Assembly: GCF_002105155.1 (NCBI RefSeq)
Contig: NW_019029025.1
Coordinates: forward strand, 62,001 to 126,000
DNA length: 64,000 bases
Direction of reading: 5' to 3'
Origin: Lobosporangium transversale
Taxonomy: Eukaryota > Mortierellomycota > Mortierellomycetes > Mortierellales > Mortierellaceae
The notes beneath the pieces are model-generated. The model worked only from the letters and a program-made list of their open reading frames with translations. It did not search any database and had not been told where the DNA came from. How positions within the stretch are numbered: the first letter of the stretch is position 1; each line of letters opens with the position of its first letter. Of the stretch, positions 34,919 to 47,604 are shown in pieces. The position numbers were made by a program, and so were the translations under genes.

Positions 34919-36485
34919 GTAGAAAACGTGGCAATTGAGGCAATTGAGGCAATTAAGGCATATCTAACACTATTTCCGACCTTAGTTTGAGAGATTCATG
35001 GTCCAAGTAGCAAGCAAAAGAAACAAAATCTCCTGTCCTGCAGTTGCGCAATATGTTCATGTAGTAAGTCAATGGTACACTAGACGTTTCCCCAAGCCAA
35101 ACGTTGGAGGAAGGAGCAGATAGCATATTGAAAGGATTGTGTTGCAATTGGGAGCAATTGTTTGTCTTTCTCCTTCTCTGTAAAACTCATCTTTCCCCAG
35201 CCTTTTTTTTCTGTGATGAAGGCCAATAAGATTCATTTTTGCACATAAAATATATTACACAGAGTTTGTATTCATTTATTCATTGATTACCGCTTCTGTC
35301 TCTTTTTTGCTTTTTTTTTTTTTTGTCTCGCGCTCTCTCTGTCCGTCTTGTCTTTTATATTCTTCCAATCTTACTCTCTCAGCCACTCCATCTTTTTTTT
35401 CCTTTTCCTTGTGCATGAACGGTGTGTTAGTGTGAGTGACATTGGAAAACTATGATGATCTCTTGTATTCTTTACAATCAACACTTGCTTGGAATCGTGT
35501 GCCTGGATGGGGAAATTAAATAGATGAATGAATGAATAAATGAATGGTCGATTGACTGCTTGTATTTTTTTTTTTTTTTTTCATTTCTGTGGCTCACTAT
35601 CCTTGCCTGTCTGTCACCCATCACTTATCCATCTCTTCTTTTGCTCTCTCCTCTCTCTCTTTCTCTCCTTTTTTTTTTTTTTATCATTTTTATCTATTAC
35701 TTTCTTGCTCACTCTCATGATAACAAAAACCTTTATGCTTTAGCCTATCAATTTATCACCAATTACTAGCCACTTCAGCAAGCTAGAGGATATTAAAAAA
35801 AAGGACAAAGCGAAGAAGGATGTACGTATACATTTGCATATACTTGTATACAAATCTCCATGAGTGTGTGTGCAGCCTGACAAAAAGAAGAAAATAAGAG
35901 TGCACCTGTTCAGCGACGCGTGTTGTCATTTTGTCATATGGATGAACATATGGACACTGTTAAGGAGATTCAGTTTTGTGAGACTTGAACAAAATTCGTG
36001 TCATGAATCCTTTCTCTTTTTTTCTTTTTTTTTTTTTTTTTTTTTTTTGTTTCTTTTTTTTTGTTTGACTTTACCAAATTAACTATTCGACATTTCAACA
36101 ATGTACTAAGACTGCCTATGATCCCAAGTCCCGCGTCTGATTGGCAATCTCTCGTTTAATCACAAAACTAATTTATATGATCCATTTCTATACTTTTTCT
36201 CTAACTGCTTGAAAATAATAAAAAATAGCATCTAGTCTCCATCTAGACTCTGGATTCAAACTTCCGCAGTCATCATTAACAACAGCTGGGATCAACGTGG
36301 TCATTAAGTGTGGCTACGATACTACTGGAACAGCCGGATTGTTGGATGCAAAAAATATAAAACAAAGGCAAAAATATATATATATATCAGGAGAATTCCA
36401 GGACGTTTGTGTAAACACAGTAGAGGTGATAAATCCAATACCACTATAAGAAATTGTTACAGAACCCAGAAAACAGCCAGGAATT
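33459..36485. other. Divergent intergenic region between Rho1 and LIS1
   Basis: About 3 kb. The part next to Rho1 is likely its promoter and leader. Contents seen: A run 34181-34209, GA-rich tract 34290-34490, a TGTCA/TGACA cluster at 34667-34720, three tandem GAGGCAATT-like units at 34930-34955, many short T runs at 35300-36060. No gene supported. Confidence 0.5.
34878..34918. repeat. (AAT)n microsatellite
   Basis: About 13 uninterrupted AAT units, ending in AATAAGT. Confidence 0.9.
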
Positions 36486-36536
36486 ATGTCGACGAGCCTT
36501 CTCACTGACAGGCAACGTGAGGAACTGTAAGCGACA

Positions 36537-36569
<33 letters not shown>

Positions 36570-38987
36570 GTTTTTGTTGTAGTTAACGAAAGGAAAAGAA
36601 AAAAGAACAATGCTAATGGCGATAACATCATCAACCTCATTTGTTCAATCTACCCTTGGTGATATGTGTTTGTATCATATTATATGCTAGTCACAAGGCC
36701 ATTCTGGATTACTTGAGCGCCAGCGGATTTACACAGTCGTTCCAAATGCTCAGGACTGAGACTCACAACCAGGACTTTACACCAACACCAAAATCTGCTG
36801 GGTTATTGGAGAAGAAATGGACATCGACAATCCGAATGCAGAAAAAGGTAATACTTTTTTTTTTATGTTGAAAGTATTATTTTTCACATGCCTGTACCCA
36901 ACTGCTTATCTCCTTTGGCCACGAGTATGTGCATATGTTTCACACTATGGGAGTACCAAGTCCGTTCGCCCCAGGACTCTACAATTTTTCGCGTCATTTT
37001 TTATTACTTTTTTTTTTAACAGGAAATACAAAGGAACAAGACATGTGGAAAAAAGTCAATATATGCATGTTATAACAAGGGAACTTACGAAAAGCAACAG
37101 CACCAACTTCTTTCAGCCATGCAGAGTGGAAAAAAAAAAAGAAAATGAAAATAGTCAACTTAATAGATTCTACTTGATTTCTCTCTCTCTCTCTCTCTCT
37201 TTTTATTTTATTTTATTTTATTTTATTTTATTTCCTTTTATTTCTCATCATTGTATAGATCATGGAGCTTGAAAAACAGGTGCTTGCGTTGCAGGAGGAA
37301 CAGAAAAATGCGCCGATCAGAAAAGTAACAGATTCATCGGACTATATCCCCCGAGCGCCCGAGCTCCACACATTGACTGGCCATCGCAGTCCCATCACGC
37401 GCGTCGCCTTTCATCCTGTCTTTGGCGTCATTGCCTCTGCATCCGAAGACACAACAATACGAATCTATGACTATGAGACGGGAGAATACGAACGGTCGCT
37501 TAAGGGACATACCAAGGCTGTTCAAGATATTTCTTTTGATCCTAGAGGCAACTTTTTAGGTATGTAAAACAAAAACAAAAAAAAAAAAAAAAAAAAAAAA
37601 GCAAATACATATATTTATAGACAAAAAACATCTTTAGCTCAAACTTTTCATAATATCACATGCCAACCCTCTATTTTGTTTTCATTTTAGCATCATGCTC
37701 GATTGATTTGAGTATTAAAGTCTGGGATCTTCAACAGGATTACAAATGCGTCAAAACCCTGGTTGGACATGATCACAGCGTGTCTTCAGTAGTATTTTTA
37801 CCTTCTGGTGATTCAATTGCATCTGCATCCCGGGATAAAACTATTAAAATTTGGGAGCTCGCTACAGGGTAAGAGAGCATTTTAACTTTTGATGTTTGTT
37901 CGTGAGATCGTGGACAATAAGCGTATTAATTGATTATATAACCTGTCAAATAGATTCTGTGTCAAGACAATTATAGGACATACTGAGTGGGTTCGATATG
38001 TTCAGCCAAGCCAGGATGGGCGTCTCCTTGTCAGCGCGTCAAATGACCAGGTATGAGCGCGACAAGGGAAAGTAAAAAAAGATTTATACTTTTAACGCAA
38101 TCTAAACATTTGACTATATGAAAAACCTATCGATTAGACTGCACGCGTTTGGGATGTGGCAACAGGCGAATGCAAGGGTGAATTCAGAGGCCATGATAAT
38201 GTAGTAGAATGTGCTATCTTTGCACCAGTGGAGTCTTATCCTTTCATTAAGGAGCTAATCGGCATTGATGTAAGATAATCTTTTATGACCACTGGTCATT
38301 GCATCAAGGAAGGCGTTAAACTGCAAAAACCTCTGAGTACTTATTTTTTTATTTTATTTTTCCGGCATGCAAATTTTTATTTGCAGCCAAAGGTCAGTGC
38401 CAGAGAACAACCCCTTCCTGGCCAATTCATAGCCACGGCATCCAGAGACAAGACGATCAAACTTTGGGACTCTACAGGAAATTGCATCGCTAATTTTGTA
38501 AGTCCGACATACTCAACCTCTCTCGCCTTTTTCTTTTCTCTCATGGCCCTGTCAGAGAGGATCTCATATAGCTCACACATCTGTCCATCCTATTTTATAC
38601 CACTATTCGCCTCATTCACCTTATTCACCTTACTATTACCTAGGTTGGGCACGACAATTGGGTCCGTGGTCTGGTCTTCCATCCATCTGGAAAGTATCTT
38701 CTGAGTGCAGCTGACGATAAGACAATCAAAATCTGGGACTTAAAGGCAGGACGATGCATGAAGACATTGGAGGCACATCAACATTTCGTGACTTGTATCG
38801 CCTTTAATACTATACATCCGGTCGTAGCAACAGGCTCAGTGGACCAGGTATTTTTATAAAATCTCTTTGTGTTGAGCTTGATAGTATTAATTACATATGT
38901 AAAGAGGTATTGTTTAAAATTAACTTTGACTTTTTTTATTTTATTTTATTTTATTGATAGACTGTGAAATTGTGGCATTGTCGCTGA
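36486..38987 (+). CDS. PAC1: LIS1/PAC1 nuclear distribution protein (dynein regulator)
   Basis: Nine exons: 36486-36526, 36691-36847, 37259-37559, 37691-37868, 37954-38050, 38138-38269, 38387-38497, 38644-38847, 38961-38987; total about 415 residues, the usual LIS1 length. LIS1 binds the dynein motor with NudE and is needed for nuclear migration in hyphae. Visible parts: LisH motif ([20 protein letters not shown], residues 6-25), a coiled coil [15 protein letters not shown], then seven WD40 repeats with repeated GH...D...IKIWD units ([85 protein letters not shown]). Intron 2 contains a CT tract and (TTTTA)n at 37201-37235. The tiny last exon is duplicated downstream. Confidence 0.94.
37201..37235. 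repeat. (TTTTA)n tract in LIS1 intron 2
   Basis: About six TTTTA units directly after a CT repeat (37181-37200), between exons 2 and 3 of LIS1. A shorter TTTTA tract also sits before the last LIS1 exon (38936-38954). Confidence 0.85.
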
Positions 38988-39227
38988 TGATTTGTTGGCA
39001 TTATTCATTTAATAAAGCATTCGCAAAAGGTTCTACATGGCTGGACTCGTCTTTATGGCGATGTGCTGAGTATGGATGATTTACTCAAGCATTTTAATGA
39101 ATTGTTTACGTAGTAACGACCGCAAAACTGCCACCAATAGAGATTATTATTATTATCATTTTTTATCAGACAAGAAGAATAGGTTAATCTTAACCAAAAT
39201 GGAATCAATGATAACGCGATCATTACC

Positions 39228-39258
<31 letters not shown>

Positions 39259-39302
39259 ATAAAGTATACGTCTAAAATGAAAGATGAAAGTAGTGTTCAC
39301 TT

Positions 39303-39590
39303 ACGGATCTCTCCATGCTGAGCTTAATATGCTTGATATGTAAAAAGGAGCATTTTTAAAACTAACTCGGCATTTTTTTCTCTTTTCTTCGTGGTGATAG
39401 ATTGTGGAATTGTGGCGTTACCGCTGAAGATTTGTTGGCGTTATTCATTTAAGAAAGCATTCGCAAAGGGTTCTACCTCGCTGGACTCGCTTTCAGGACT
39501 ATGTGTTGAGTATGGATGATTTATTCAAGCATTTTAATGAATTGCTTATGAAGTAATGACTGCCACCCATTAGGGATTTTTATGTTTATA
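39303..39590 (+). repeat. Tandem duplicate of the last LIS1 intron/exon and 3' flank
   Basis: This segment repeats about 38857-39150 with divergence. It includes an intron-like end with acceptor at 39400, an exon copy 39401-39427 reading IVELWRYR then stop (the real last exon reads TVKLWHCR), and the same flank (GATTTGTTGGC, AAGCATTCGCAAA, GAGTATGGATGATTTA, CAAGCATTTTAATGAATTG). The AATAAA of the first copy (39011-39016) is AAGAAA here. Probably a non-functional duplicate, but an alternative last exon is possible. Confidence 0.8.
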
Positions 39591-39806
39591 CATACATATA
39601 TCAGACGAGAAGTATAAGTCTATTAATCTAACAGAACCAACGTGGGTTCAATGATATTCTTTCAATAAGTATGAATAAAATAAATGTCCAAAATGGAATG
39701 CAAATTGAGATGCAGAGTGAAAGGCAAAGTTGGGCGAAAGCAGTCTTCAATATGCTTAATGAGTAAGGATGTCAATAACCTTAAAAAATGTAGAGTTTTT
39801 GCCTAC

Positions 39807-39837
<31 letters not shown>

Positions 39838-42800
39838 AAGAAAGGCAAGGAGAGACAAAGGGACTTTTCCCCCACTTCTTCTTTATCACTATAAATGAGT
39901 TGTGGTAATCATATGAAGCCTATAATCAAAGACCTTCTCTTTTCTATCCGAGAAATAAGAAGTAAGATGTCTCAAAGAGGCGTCAAAAAAGTCTGATTCC
40001 AGTTAAAAAAAGAAATCGAATGCTACTAATGTCGTTCGACGCTGAGGGGGAGGGGGGTGGAAGGAAGGAGAGACATATTTGTCTCCAAGGCATGGCTGTT
40101 GTGATGGATATAGAAATCATCATGAACCTAGGTAAAATGCGACAGTATAATCTAGAGGAACGGATTCTGCAGCAACAGCATAGGGATGGTGAGGTACACC
40201 CACTCTCTGAACGAGAGGCTGACTATACAAAAAAAAAAAAAAAATAAGAATTCAGTAGGCTAGCCCTCATCTACAGCAACCAAATATAGTGATACACCAG
40301 CCCACAAGAGAATGTTGGAGATGGTACTCGGAGCCTAATAATGATTTGTTACTACCACAACGCATGGTAGCTGAGTACTAATGTAACTTCGCGCAGTTGG
40401 AGCCGCGAGTAAGAATCCAGAGCTTTAGTATTGTTTACTTCCCACAACGATTGTTGTAAGACTTGGATGCGATCACTCAACGTACGTGATCCAAATATTT
40501 TGATTAAGGATACACCGCAAAGTTGCCCCTTGCTGTATATAAATGCCAGGATAAAGTGTTTCTGATGTTGTTAAGGGACTATATCCCTCTAGTTTCGACT
40601 CTGCTTGAAAACAGATACTGAACATTTACAGCGCTGTGTTATGTTTACTAAAGAGTTGAATTAACCCAACATGATAAGACACAGTAACTGATCACAGACC
40701 CCTTCGCAGATCCATTTACCGTCATGAGAAAAACGGGATTCTCTGCTGATGGGTTTATCCTAGAAAAAAAAAATATATATATATATATAAGAAAAGAACA
40801 TATTCAAGCTGCGATTGTGGTTTTTTTTTTTTTTGTTCCCATTTTCTCCATACTTATCAGCTATGACAATAGTTCTTCAGAACCTGTGAAATTAGATATT
40901 CAGTCTTAAATAAACCTTGGATTTAGAGATGGAGCAAAAAAAAAAAAAAAAAAAAAAAAACACAAATGGTACTGAACTCGGTTTAACAGATTTGACAGAT
41001 ATAATTCACACTATGAAAATAGCAGGGAATACATGTTGCATGGAACAACGGCAAAGCATCCATGTTCTGCCGCGTGACAGAGTATGAGCTTGTTTGAGCT
41101 CCAATCACAATGCGACAGCAGGTATCAGAATGACTGAGTACCGCCACTCTCATGACCATCACAATTAAACCTAATGTGGCACAACAGACGCCACCAATTT
41201 TATACAGTTACACCAAACAGCTTGCGCCCATCTCCTCCATTTACATGAACATGTATATGTACATATGCTGTAAGAGCGTTAAATAGCGCAAAATAACCAA
41301 TGCTACGTTGAAGTAGTAACAAGAGTAAGCTCAAGACGGCAATAACCCCCATCGATGATGGCATGGAAGGTCCGTTGAGGTTCATTACTGCATTACTGTT
41401 TAGATGCACACAGATCTCTAGATCAATAAAATGTATCGTCTGACCAAGTTTTCTCTAAAGCACGGCATCTCGATCCCTGTCCTCAAAAGCCAAACAGATG
41501 GGATTGCTGGTAAGCTAGCTTCTGTAGCTCCTTTCAATAGACGAGTGGCTGTTAAAAAAAAAAATATCTTTATCTTGCCGCAGCCTGACCAAAAAATTTT
41601 CTCCATGCCCGCTTTGACATCCACTTGATCCCAATTACGACAATGAAGATGTTTATGAAGAGATTGACTGCTGATTGATAACAAAAAGATAAAAAGGGGG
41701 TTTGGAGTGGGGGGAAGGGGGTGAGGGATGTGGAGAGAGTCTGAAATGAGGATGTTGTTGTCGCCTTTCCCCTAGCCTATGGCGAATAAAAAAAAGGGGG
41801 ACAGGACTAAGACCCTCTGCCTTCCTCCATTCTCCTCATTTCCGTTTCCTTTTCAAGTATAATCCCTTGATTAGCAAAAAAAAAAAAAAAAAAAAAAGAT
41901 GATTGAAAGGACGTGTGGGGGTACCTTGAAAAGCTCAAATGTAACAATGACCCAGAGGACTGGTATACAAAGTTCTATTAAAAGTAAAGGATAAGGAACA
42001 AAGACTGGTGAAGGGTTTAGAGCGAAAAGACAAAGAGAATATCGGCTTCGGACCATGTGAATAGATGTAGATCATCAAAAAGAAATGTTGTTCCTATTCC
42101 CAATCTGCGTGAATAATTTTTTTTTTTTGTCTCCATGCCTGCTCTACACAACTCCAAAAAGCGTGCTCTTGTTCCTCTTATTTTGAATGAGCGAGGTCTT
42201 AGGTGGAGAGTAGTTTTGGGTGGGAGAAGATTCATAGCTGCTGACGCATTTACAAGATTATCAATATCAATCAACACTATCATCACCATTATCTAAAAGC
42301 CAATACAGGTAGACAAACATCATAGGAGTCATTCCTGGCAAGTGTATTTTTTGCCGCGATAATTCTAGTCAAACATTGGTTACTATATAAAAAGAAGAGG
42401 CATCTCTCTTCTTACTTCTCTTGGACGCACTATCACCCTATGTCTCTACATCCCTTTCCTGCCTTATTTATACATGGGGTAAAGGAGGGACGAGATGAAG
42501 AATAGAAAGAACGTTTGACCCTTTTTTTTTTTTTTTTTTTTTTTTTCTTTCCTTCTTCACATAGAATATTTACGATAAGGGCAAAAGCGCAAGAATGGTT
42601 TTGGCCGATCTGCACTGTTTGGTACACCAACTGAGTCTTTAACATCTCAAGCGAGCATCATGAGCCAATATTACACATTACGGCTGCTCATTTGATTTGA
42701 ATCATTTATATCAGTCATTAGGTATATATTTTAAAAATCTTTCTAGCCTATTGTGAGCGAGTAACAAAATGAAAGTAAAATAAAAAAAAATGCCTTTTGT

Positions 42801-43193
42801 AGAAATGAGTAATGAGGCCCCATCTTGCTGTGCTTCTATTTGTTCATGCAACGGAAACCATCCATATCAAAGTTAAGGAAAAATGGAGCACATGGTGCAA
42901 GTACAGAACCGGGCCGCATCGTGAAAGTAGGAAAATTTGACTCATGGATTTAAAGTTTGCAGCCTCATGTCAGCAGGGCACAAGTGTTCTTTATTTAATG
43001 ATACAGAATACAGAAATATATTTTAATACAGTTGCAATCCAATGAAAGAAAAGAATCTATTATCACGCTATCGTCTCTTTTCGTGAAGGTATTTTGGTGT
43101 CATTTTGATGTGTAGTCAACAAGAAAAAATTAAGGATAGAATCAGCTACCCTTACTCCTGTTCCATACTTGGACAGGACTGGTGCAGATAAGA
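39591..43193. other. Gene-poor region
   Basis: About 3.6 kb with A/T runs (39807-39835, 40936-40960, 41876-41897, 42522-42546) and short frames of no recognisable family. One 65-codon frame at 41431-41628 starts MYRLTKFSLKHGISIPVLKS but has no support. A TATATAAAAA with a CT-rich follow-on at 42384-42430 looks promoter-like, yet no gene follows it. Confidence 0.45.
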
Positions 43194-44088
43194 CTAATGA
43201 TGGTGATAGGGATGAAGGGACTCGTGCGATGAGGTATACATGTCCAAGGATTGGTATGGGTGTGCAAGGGGGGGCATAGGGTGCAGGAGCAATCGAATCG
43301 GTTTGGTCGGTGTGTGATTGTGGTTTGGATTGTTGTTGCTGTTGCTATGGCCCTTATTATCGCCATTGCCTATGCTCATATTTTGGATGGTCTTGAGGCT
43401 ACCGTTACTGCTAATATTGATGTTGCTATGACGATGGTTCTCTAGTTCACTAAACAGGTCTCCAAACGAATCGTTGGTATCATCATCATCATCATCGTCA
43501 TCATCTGGACCATATTCCGGCGCAGATTCATCATCTTGTTCATCCTCCTCCATTAGGTCCTCCAACACTGCATCTAGCCAGTCCTCTTGTGCCTGACTCA
43601 GCTCAAAGTCATAGTCCACCAACTGTGATTCAGCAAAGTAGGGCTGAAAGCCGAGACCGCAACCCGCATAATGGTTATCGATATGAGTAGGATAAAGGAT
43701 GGGATCTGCGGAGTCCTCACCTATATCCATATCTACATCTACGTCCAGATCTTGCATCTGTATTTGATGAGCTGGATCAAGTTGGTCATGATGGTTTTGT
43801 CCTATCCGGCCCAGCTTGTTGTCAAATGAAAATGGACACCAAGGATGATTATAGGAAACGTCGTTTTTATTTGCTGTAGGTGAAGTGGATGGTGAAGAAG
43901 GGTGGTACAGGAAGGGCGGAGTCTGAGCATCGAGTGACTGCCGTGGTGGCAAAGGCGGAGTCAGCGTGGTTGATTGTGGGCGAAGCTGCTGCGGTGAGTC
44001 TTCTGAGGATGTGGAAGAGGGAAGAGTGTTACTTGAAGCTGGATTTGATGATGGTGATGATATTACAGAAGGGCCCGAGGGGGGATGC

Positions 44089-44128
<40 letters not shown>

Positions 44129-44279
44129 GCTGTTGGTTCAAAGCACCAGAGTGATGAGCAAGGAGGATATGACGGATAAGATTAGAATGAAGGAGCTGTT
44201 GCCGCAAGTCGAGCTGTGGACAGGTTTCGAGCTTATTGCAAGCAAAGCTGAAGAGGAATTCGGCGAATTCAGACGACAT
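43194..44279 (-). CDS. Acidic polyglutamine hypothetical protein
   Basis: A single-exon frame of 361 residues starting MSSEFAEFLFSFACNKLETC. After a 48-residue ordered-looking N-terminus (predicted helix LRQQLLHSNLIRHILLAHHS) comes a run of 16 Gln, a Pro/Ser/Thr-rich disordered part, then an acidic helix (DFELSQAQEDWLDAVLEDLM) and a poly-Asp run, with an Asn/His-rich tail. The short conserved-looking N-terminus plus long disorder and an acidic, hydrophobic-containing segment is reminiscent of transcriptional activators, but no DNA-binding domain is visible. Sense-strand CT repeat lies about 150 bases before the ATG. Function unknown; real protein likely because composition changes sharply at the ends. 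Confidence 0.72.
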
Positions 44280-44429
44280 TGTGTAATGATTGTGGTAGTG
44301 ATTGTTATTTTGGGTTGCAAATTGTAAGAGTATGCATGAAGTGGAGAGTGAAGAATGGAACGAATGAATGAATTAATGTGTAAATAAGAGAAAGAATGTA
44401 AGGAAGAAGAGAGCTCCTTTTGAATAAAA

Positions 44430-44484
<55 letters not shown>
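44430..44484. repeat. (GA)n microsatellite
   Basis: Over 50 bases of alternating AG on the plus strand, CT on the sense strand of the polyQ gene, lying in its probable 5' leader or promoter. Confidence 0.9.
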
Positions 44485-44487
<3 letters not shown>

Positions 44488-44639
44488 GAGAGGAGTGAGT
44501 GAGGAATAACAAAAGAAGAAGAGGAAGTAAAAGAAGTAAAAGAAGAAACAAAAGAGGCGAAGAGAGAAAAAAACAATGTTACAACATTCAGCATTCGCCA
44601 TCGTCCCGCACGATGGCCTCAGGCGACTTATTTTTCGGT

Positions 44640-45329
44640 AAATAAAACAATTCAATCATTATTTTACTTTTAGTGTGGTTGCAACAGCAACGACGTGTCA
44701 AAAAAAGTTTTCTATCTGCAAGTCTATTTTGATTGAATCATGACTGCAGTGCGGATGAGTCAGGGCCTAGGAGAAGGAAAAGATGTATCAGTGTACTATC
44801 AAAGAAAAAAAAAAAAAAAAAGGTTTCATGAACCAAAGTAAGGGCAAGAAGAAAAAAAAAAAAAAAAAAAAAAAAAAAAGAAGAGGGAGAGAGAGGAACA
44901 GGAGGCAAAGCACCTTCCAGTGGACATGCATTTGCAAGTTGTTTATTTGTTTTATTTTTTTAACATGCTGCGGCCATAACATACTGCGTAATCATCATCT
45001 TCTTCGACCTGGACGATCGTCTGTTTCTTCAACATTCGATGCGCCTTCAGCTCCCTTGTACTTTCGTTTACCTCTTTGTCTGCCATAGCTGTAGTTTCGT
45101 TTGCTCCCATTTCTATCGCTGCAAGGGAGCCCATCACACTGTGAAATAAAATATATATTTCTATCTCTATCCAGCAAGGAGAAACACGCACTTTTTGAGT
45201 GTGTTGCATGTGTATCCTTCATGTAACCTGTATTTATATATGCGTATCATGATGAAGAAACGAACAAGAAAAATTGCAAATTTCCCCAAGACGTCGCATA
45301 ATTTTCGTTCATGCATTGTAACCAATATG
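44640..45329. other. Intergenic spacer
   Basis: About 690 bases with A runs at 44804-44821 and 44850-44879. A minus-strand frame at 44995-45222 ends in an Arg/Lys/Gly-rich tail (RQRGKRKYKGAEGA, RPGRRR) and could be a decayed exon, but no partner exon is recognised. Confidence 0.4.
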
Positions 45330-46440
45330 GCGCCATCGTTTTAGTTGACTACAAGAAACGAGTGTCATATTTCTGATTTTTAAGATGTTCAAATAAAAAA
45401 TTGACATTCTTGGTATAAAACTTTTTTCTTGCTGCGGTAGAGGAGTGAACCAATGAAGGAGTTGAATCATCGGCTGACCTCCCGGTGCTGACAAAAAAAA
45501 AAAAAAAAGCATGAGTCTTACAGCTGATTTCCCGTTCTGGATCCAAATGGGAATAATCAAGTAGTTGTGAGGAGACATTTTTGCTGACCAAATGAGCAAT
45601 ATGCAAGAAATATCTCTTGTTCTATAGAGCGTAAGTGATCTTCATGCTGTCTGGACCTATTTCATTATTCATTCGTATGATCTCGCCAGAGTGAAGTTGC
45701 TTGAGAAAACCTCATATTCGTCAGTCAAGTCACTAGCAGACTCCATGTTAGGCTTGAGACCAGTCTTGTCATGGAAGAGTTCAAAGCCATCACAGCTTAT
45801 GCGTGTATTGGAGCAGCTTAATAACAATCTTACCTGTCTTTTTTTTTAATGGTACTGCTTCGTCAAGCTTGCTTTTCTGGATTGCTAAGAGCCAGGCTCA
45901 TCCAAGACGACACATATCCAGAGCACAGGCTCTAACTATATACGAGTTGGGATGGTTGAGCAACACGACTGATGTTCGTAGCCTCTGGGATACTGCGTCG
46001 GAGCCTTTGGGCGGTAAGAAGCCGTATTCTGGTCTGCATCTATACTACACGATCATCATTTCCATCCTCATCCTCATCCCCACTCTTCTACACCTTTTTT
46101 TTTCTTGGTATGAGGACAGTATAGATGCCTTACCAGAACCAACCACAGGGGATGTCATAGGATGCTAGTCGTTGTAAGCATGGCTGGTCTTGATAGTATC
46201 TTTCAAGTTGCGAACAGATACACCCATACGCTGAGTATTTCAAGCTTCCCTACCCTTGTGTTTGAGCTCCTTGTCCTTTTTGGCTCTCTTGGCCATTTGA
46301 TTGTTCTTACCTTCGTTTTTAAGAATGGACGTTGCTGTTGATGACACCGTCCGTCGGATATCTTTAATACCCCTTCCTTTAATACCCCTTCCTTTAAGCA
46401 CTGATTTCTTCGGCAATTTTTTTTTTTTTTTTAAAAAAAA
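45330..46440 (-). pseudogene. Unidentified decayed gene on the minus strand
   Basis: Several coding-looking stretches follow one another on the minus strand but no single open frame or convincing splice model joins them. In order they include LKNEGKNNQMAKRAKKDKEL, RMGVSVRNLKDTIKTSHAYN, SDAVSQRLRTSVVLLNHPNS, LLAIQKSKLDEAVPLKKKTG, CDGFELFHDKTGLKPNMESA and FLFEHLKNQKYDTRFL. They are separated by stops and frame changes. The composition is protein-like over about 1.1 kb. I do not recognise the family; it could be a transposon-encoded protein or a lost host gene. Confidence 0.4.
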
Positions 46441-47604
46441 AAGAATGGGTTAGTGCTTTCATTTCTTCCAGTCATGACGTTCTCTGCATGAAGTACACAT
46501 GCATTTACTTGGAACTCCGCTCGGCGCCCCTTTTCAATGGCTTTCGTGTGTCGTACATTCTCAATCTCCGTAACTGGGCTGCAGGTTCAAAGCAGATGCT
46601 CTCAACGGAATCCAAATGCAAAGGTCTTGATATCGAAAGGCCTCCGTCTCATGTTTTCCATCACGTTTCATCCAACATGCTCTTCATATTACCTGATCGT
46701 AGACGTTGAATGATACTTTGGTTCCTTGTTAGCCCAATCTACGGATATTGCTCGAGTGGCCATTAGCACGGACAGCGGCGAAGAACACCCAGGCCCTGGC
46801 GTATAGCCAGACCAGGCGCGCAGACAACGCGTTCCTTCCGATAAACTCCGAAGCATCCGCATTGCTGCGGCAGTGGGCGTATGACCGCTGATAGCTGAAG
46901 AAGTGTGCGTCGCCACTGGTCGCAGCCTTTTGATAGATAGGCATTGATACGCGCCACGATGTATGTGTCTGATTCAGTGGGAGATGGTATATTACAAAAG
47001 GCTATGGTATATACTTTTTCTTTTTTTTTTTGTAAAATAAACTCTTCTGTTGATCTCTAGATGCCATATGTTTCACTCCAGCCTGACAAAATGACCTACT
47101 TTGCGTGGTATGGGCATTCATGTGCAAAGTTTTAAGCAGGCCACTGGGAGAGCATAACAAAATGTTTCAGTTTTTCCGTTCTCTTGAAATATTAAACGTT
47201 GGTTGATCAAAAGCATCCCGAAAAATAGACGAAGGATAGTTGAATGTTGCCTATCACAGCGAAACCTGCCATTATCTACAGAGCGACTTAAATGTGGCGC
47301 ATGACAGTTTGTCCAGTTAGAACAGTTAGAAACAGACATACTAAAGTCGCAAAATCAATTGATGCAATTATTCCTCATTCCATCCTGCCTTCCCAAGTGA
47401 GATGCTCCTTTTCATTCCTAACCAGTTGCATTCGGATTAAGAAATCTCATCATCAAACAAACGCGTGTCAAGTTTACCTCATTTATTACTTGATATTTTT
47501 ATCATCCACTTTATTTTTCTAGCTTGTGCTCCTTAATTCAACACGTCAAAGCAACGCTTTGTAACCGTATAGTATCTGCCTGCACCTAGGTATACTTTTA
47601 TATG
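46441..47604. other. Spacer with a GC-rich patch
   Basis: Mostly AT-rich, but 46740-46950 is clearly richer in G and C than its surroundings and open in three minus-strand frames, one containing ARLVWLYARAWVFFAAVRAN. No function assigned. Confidence 0.35.

Noticed and set aside
34953..35147. Minus-strand frame MQHNPFNMLSAPSSNVWLGE
   Set aside because: Short, no family, no promoter or splice support.
41431..41628. Plus-strand frame of 65 codons starting MYRLTKFSLKHG
   Set aside because: No homology recognised and no promoter; the frame crosses an A run.
43880..44327. Plus-strand frames with Val or Leu or Cys runs
   Set aside because: They are the antisense of the CAA-rich polyglutamine codons.
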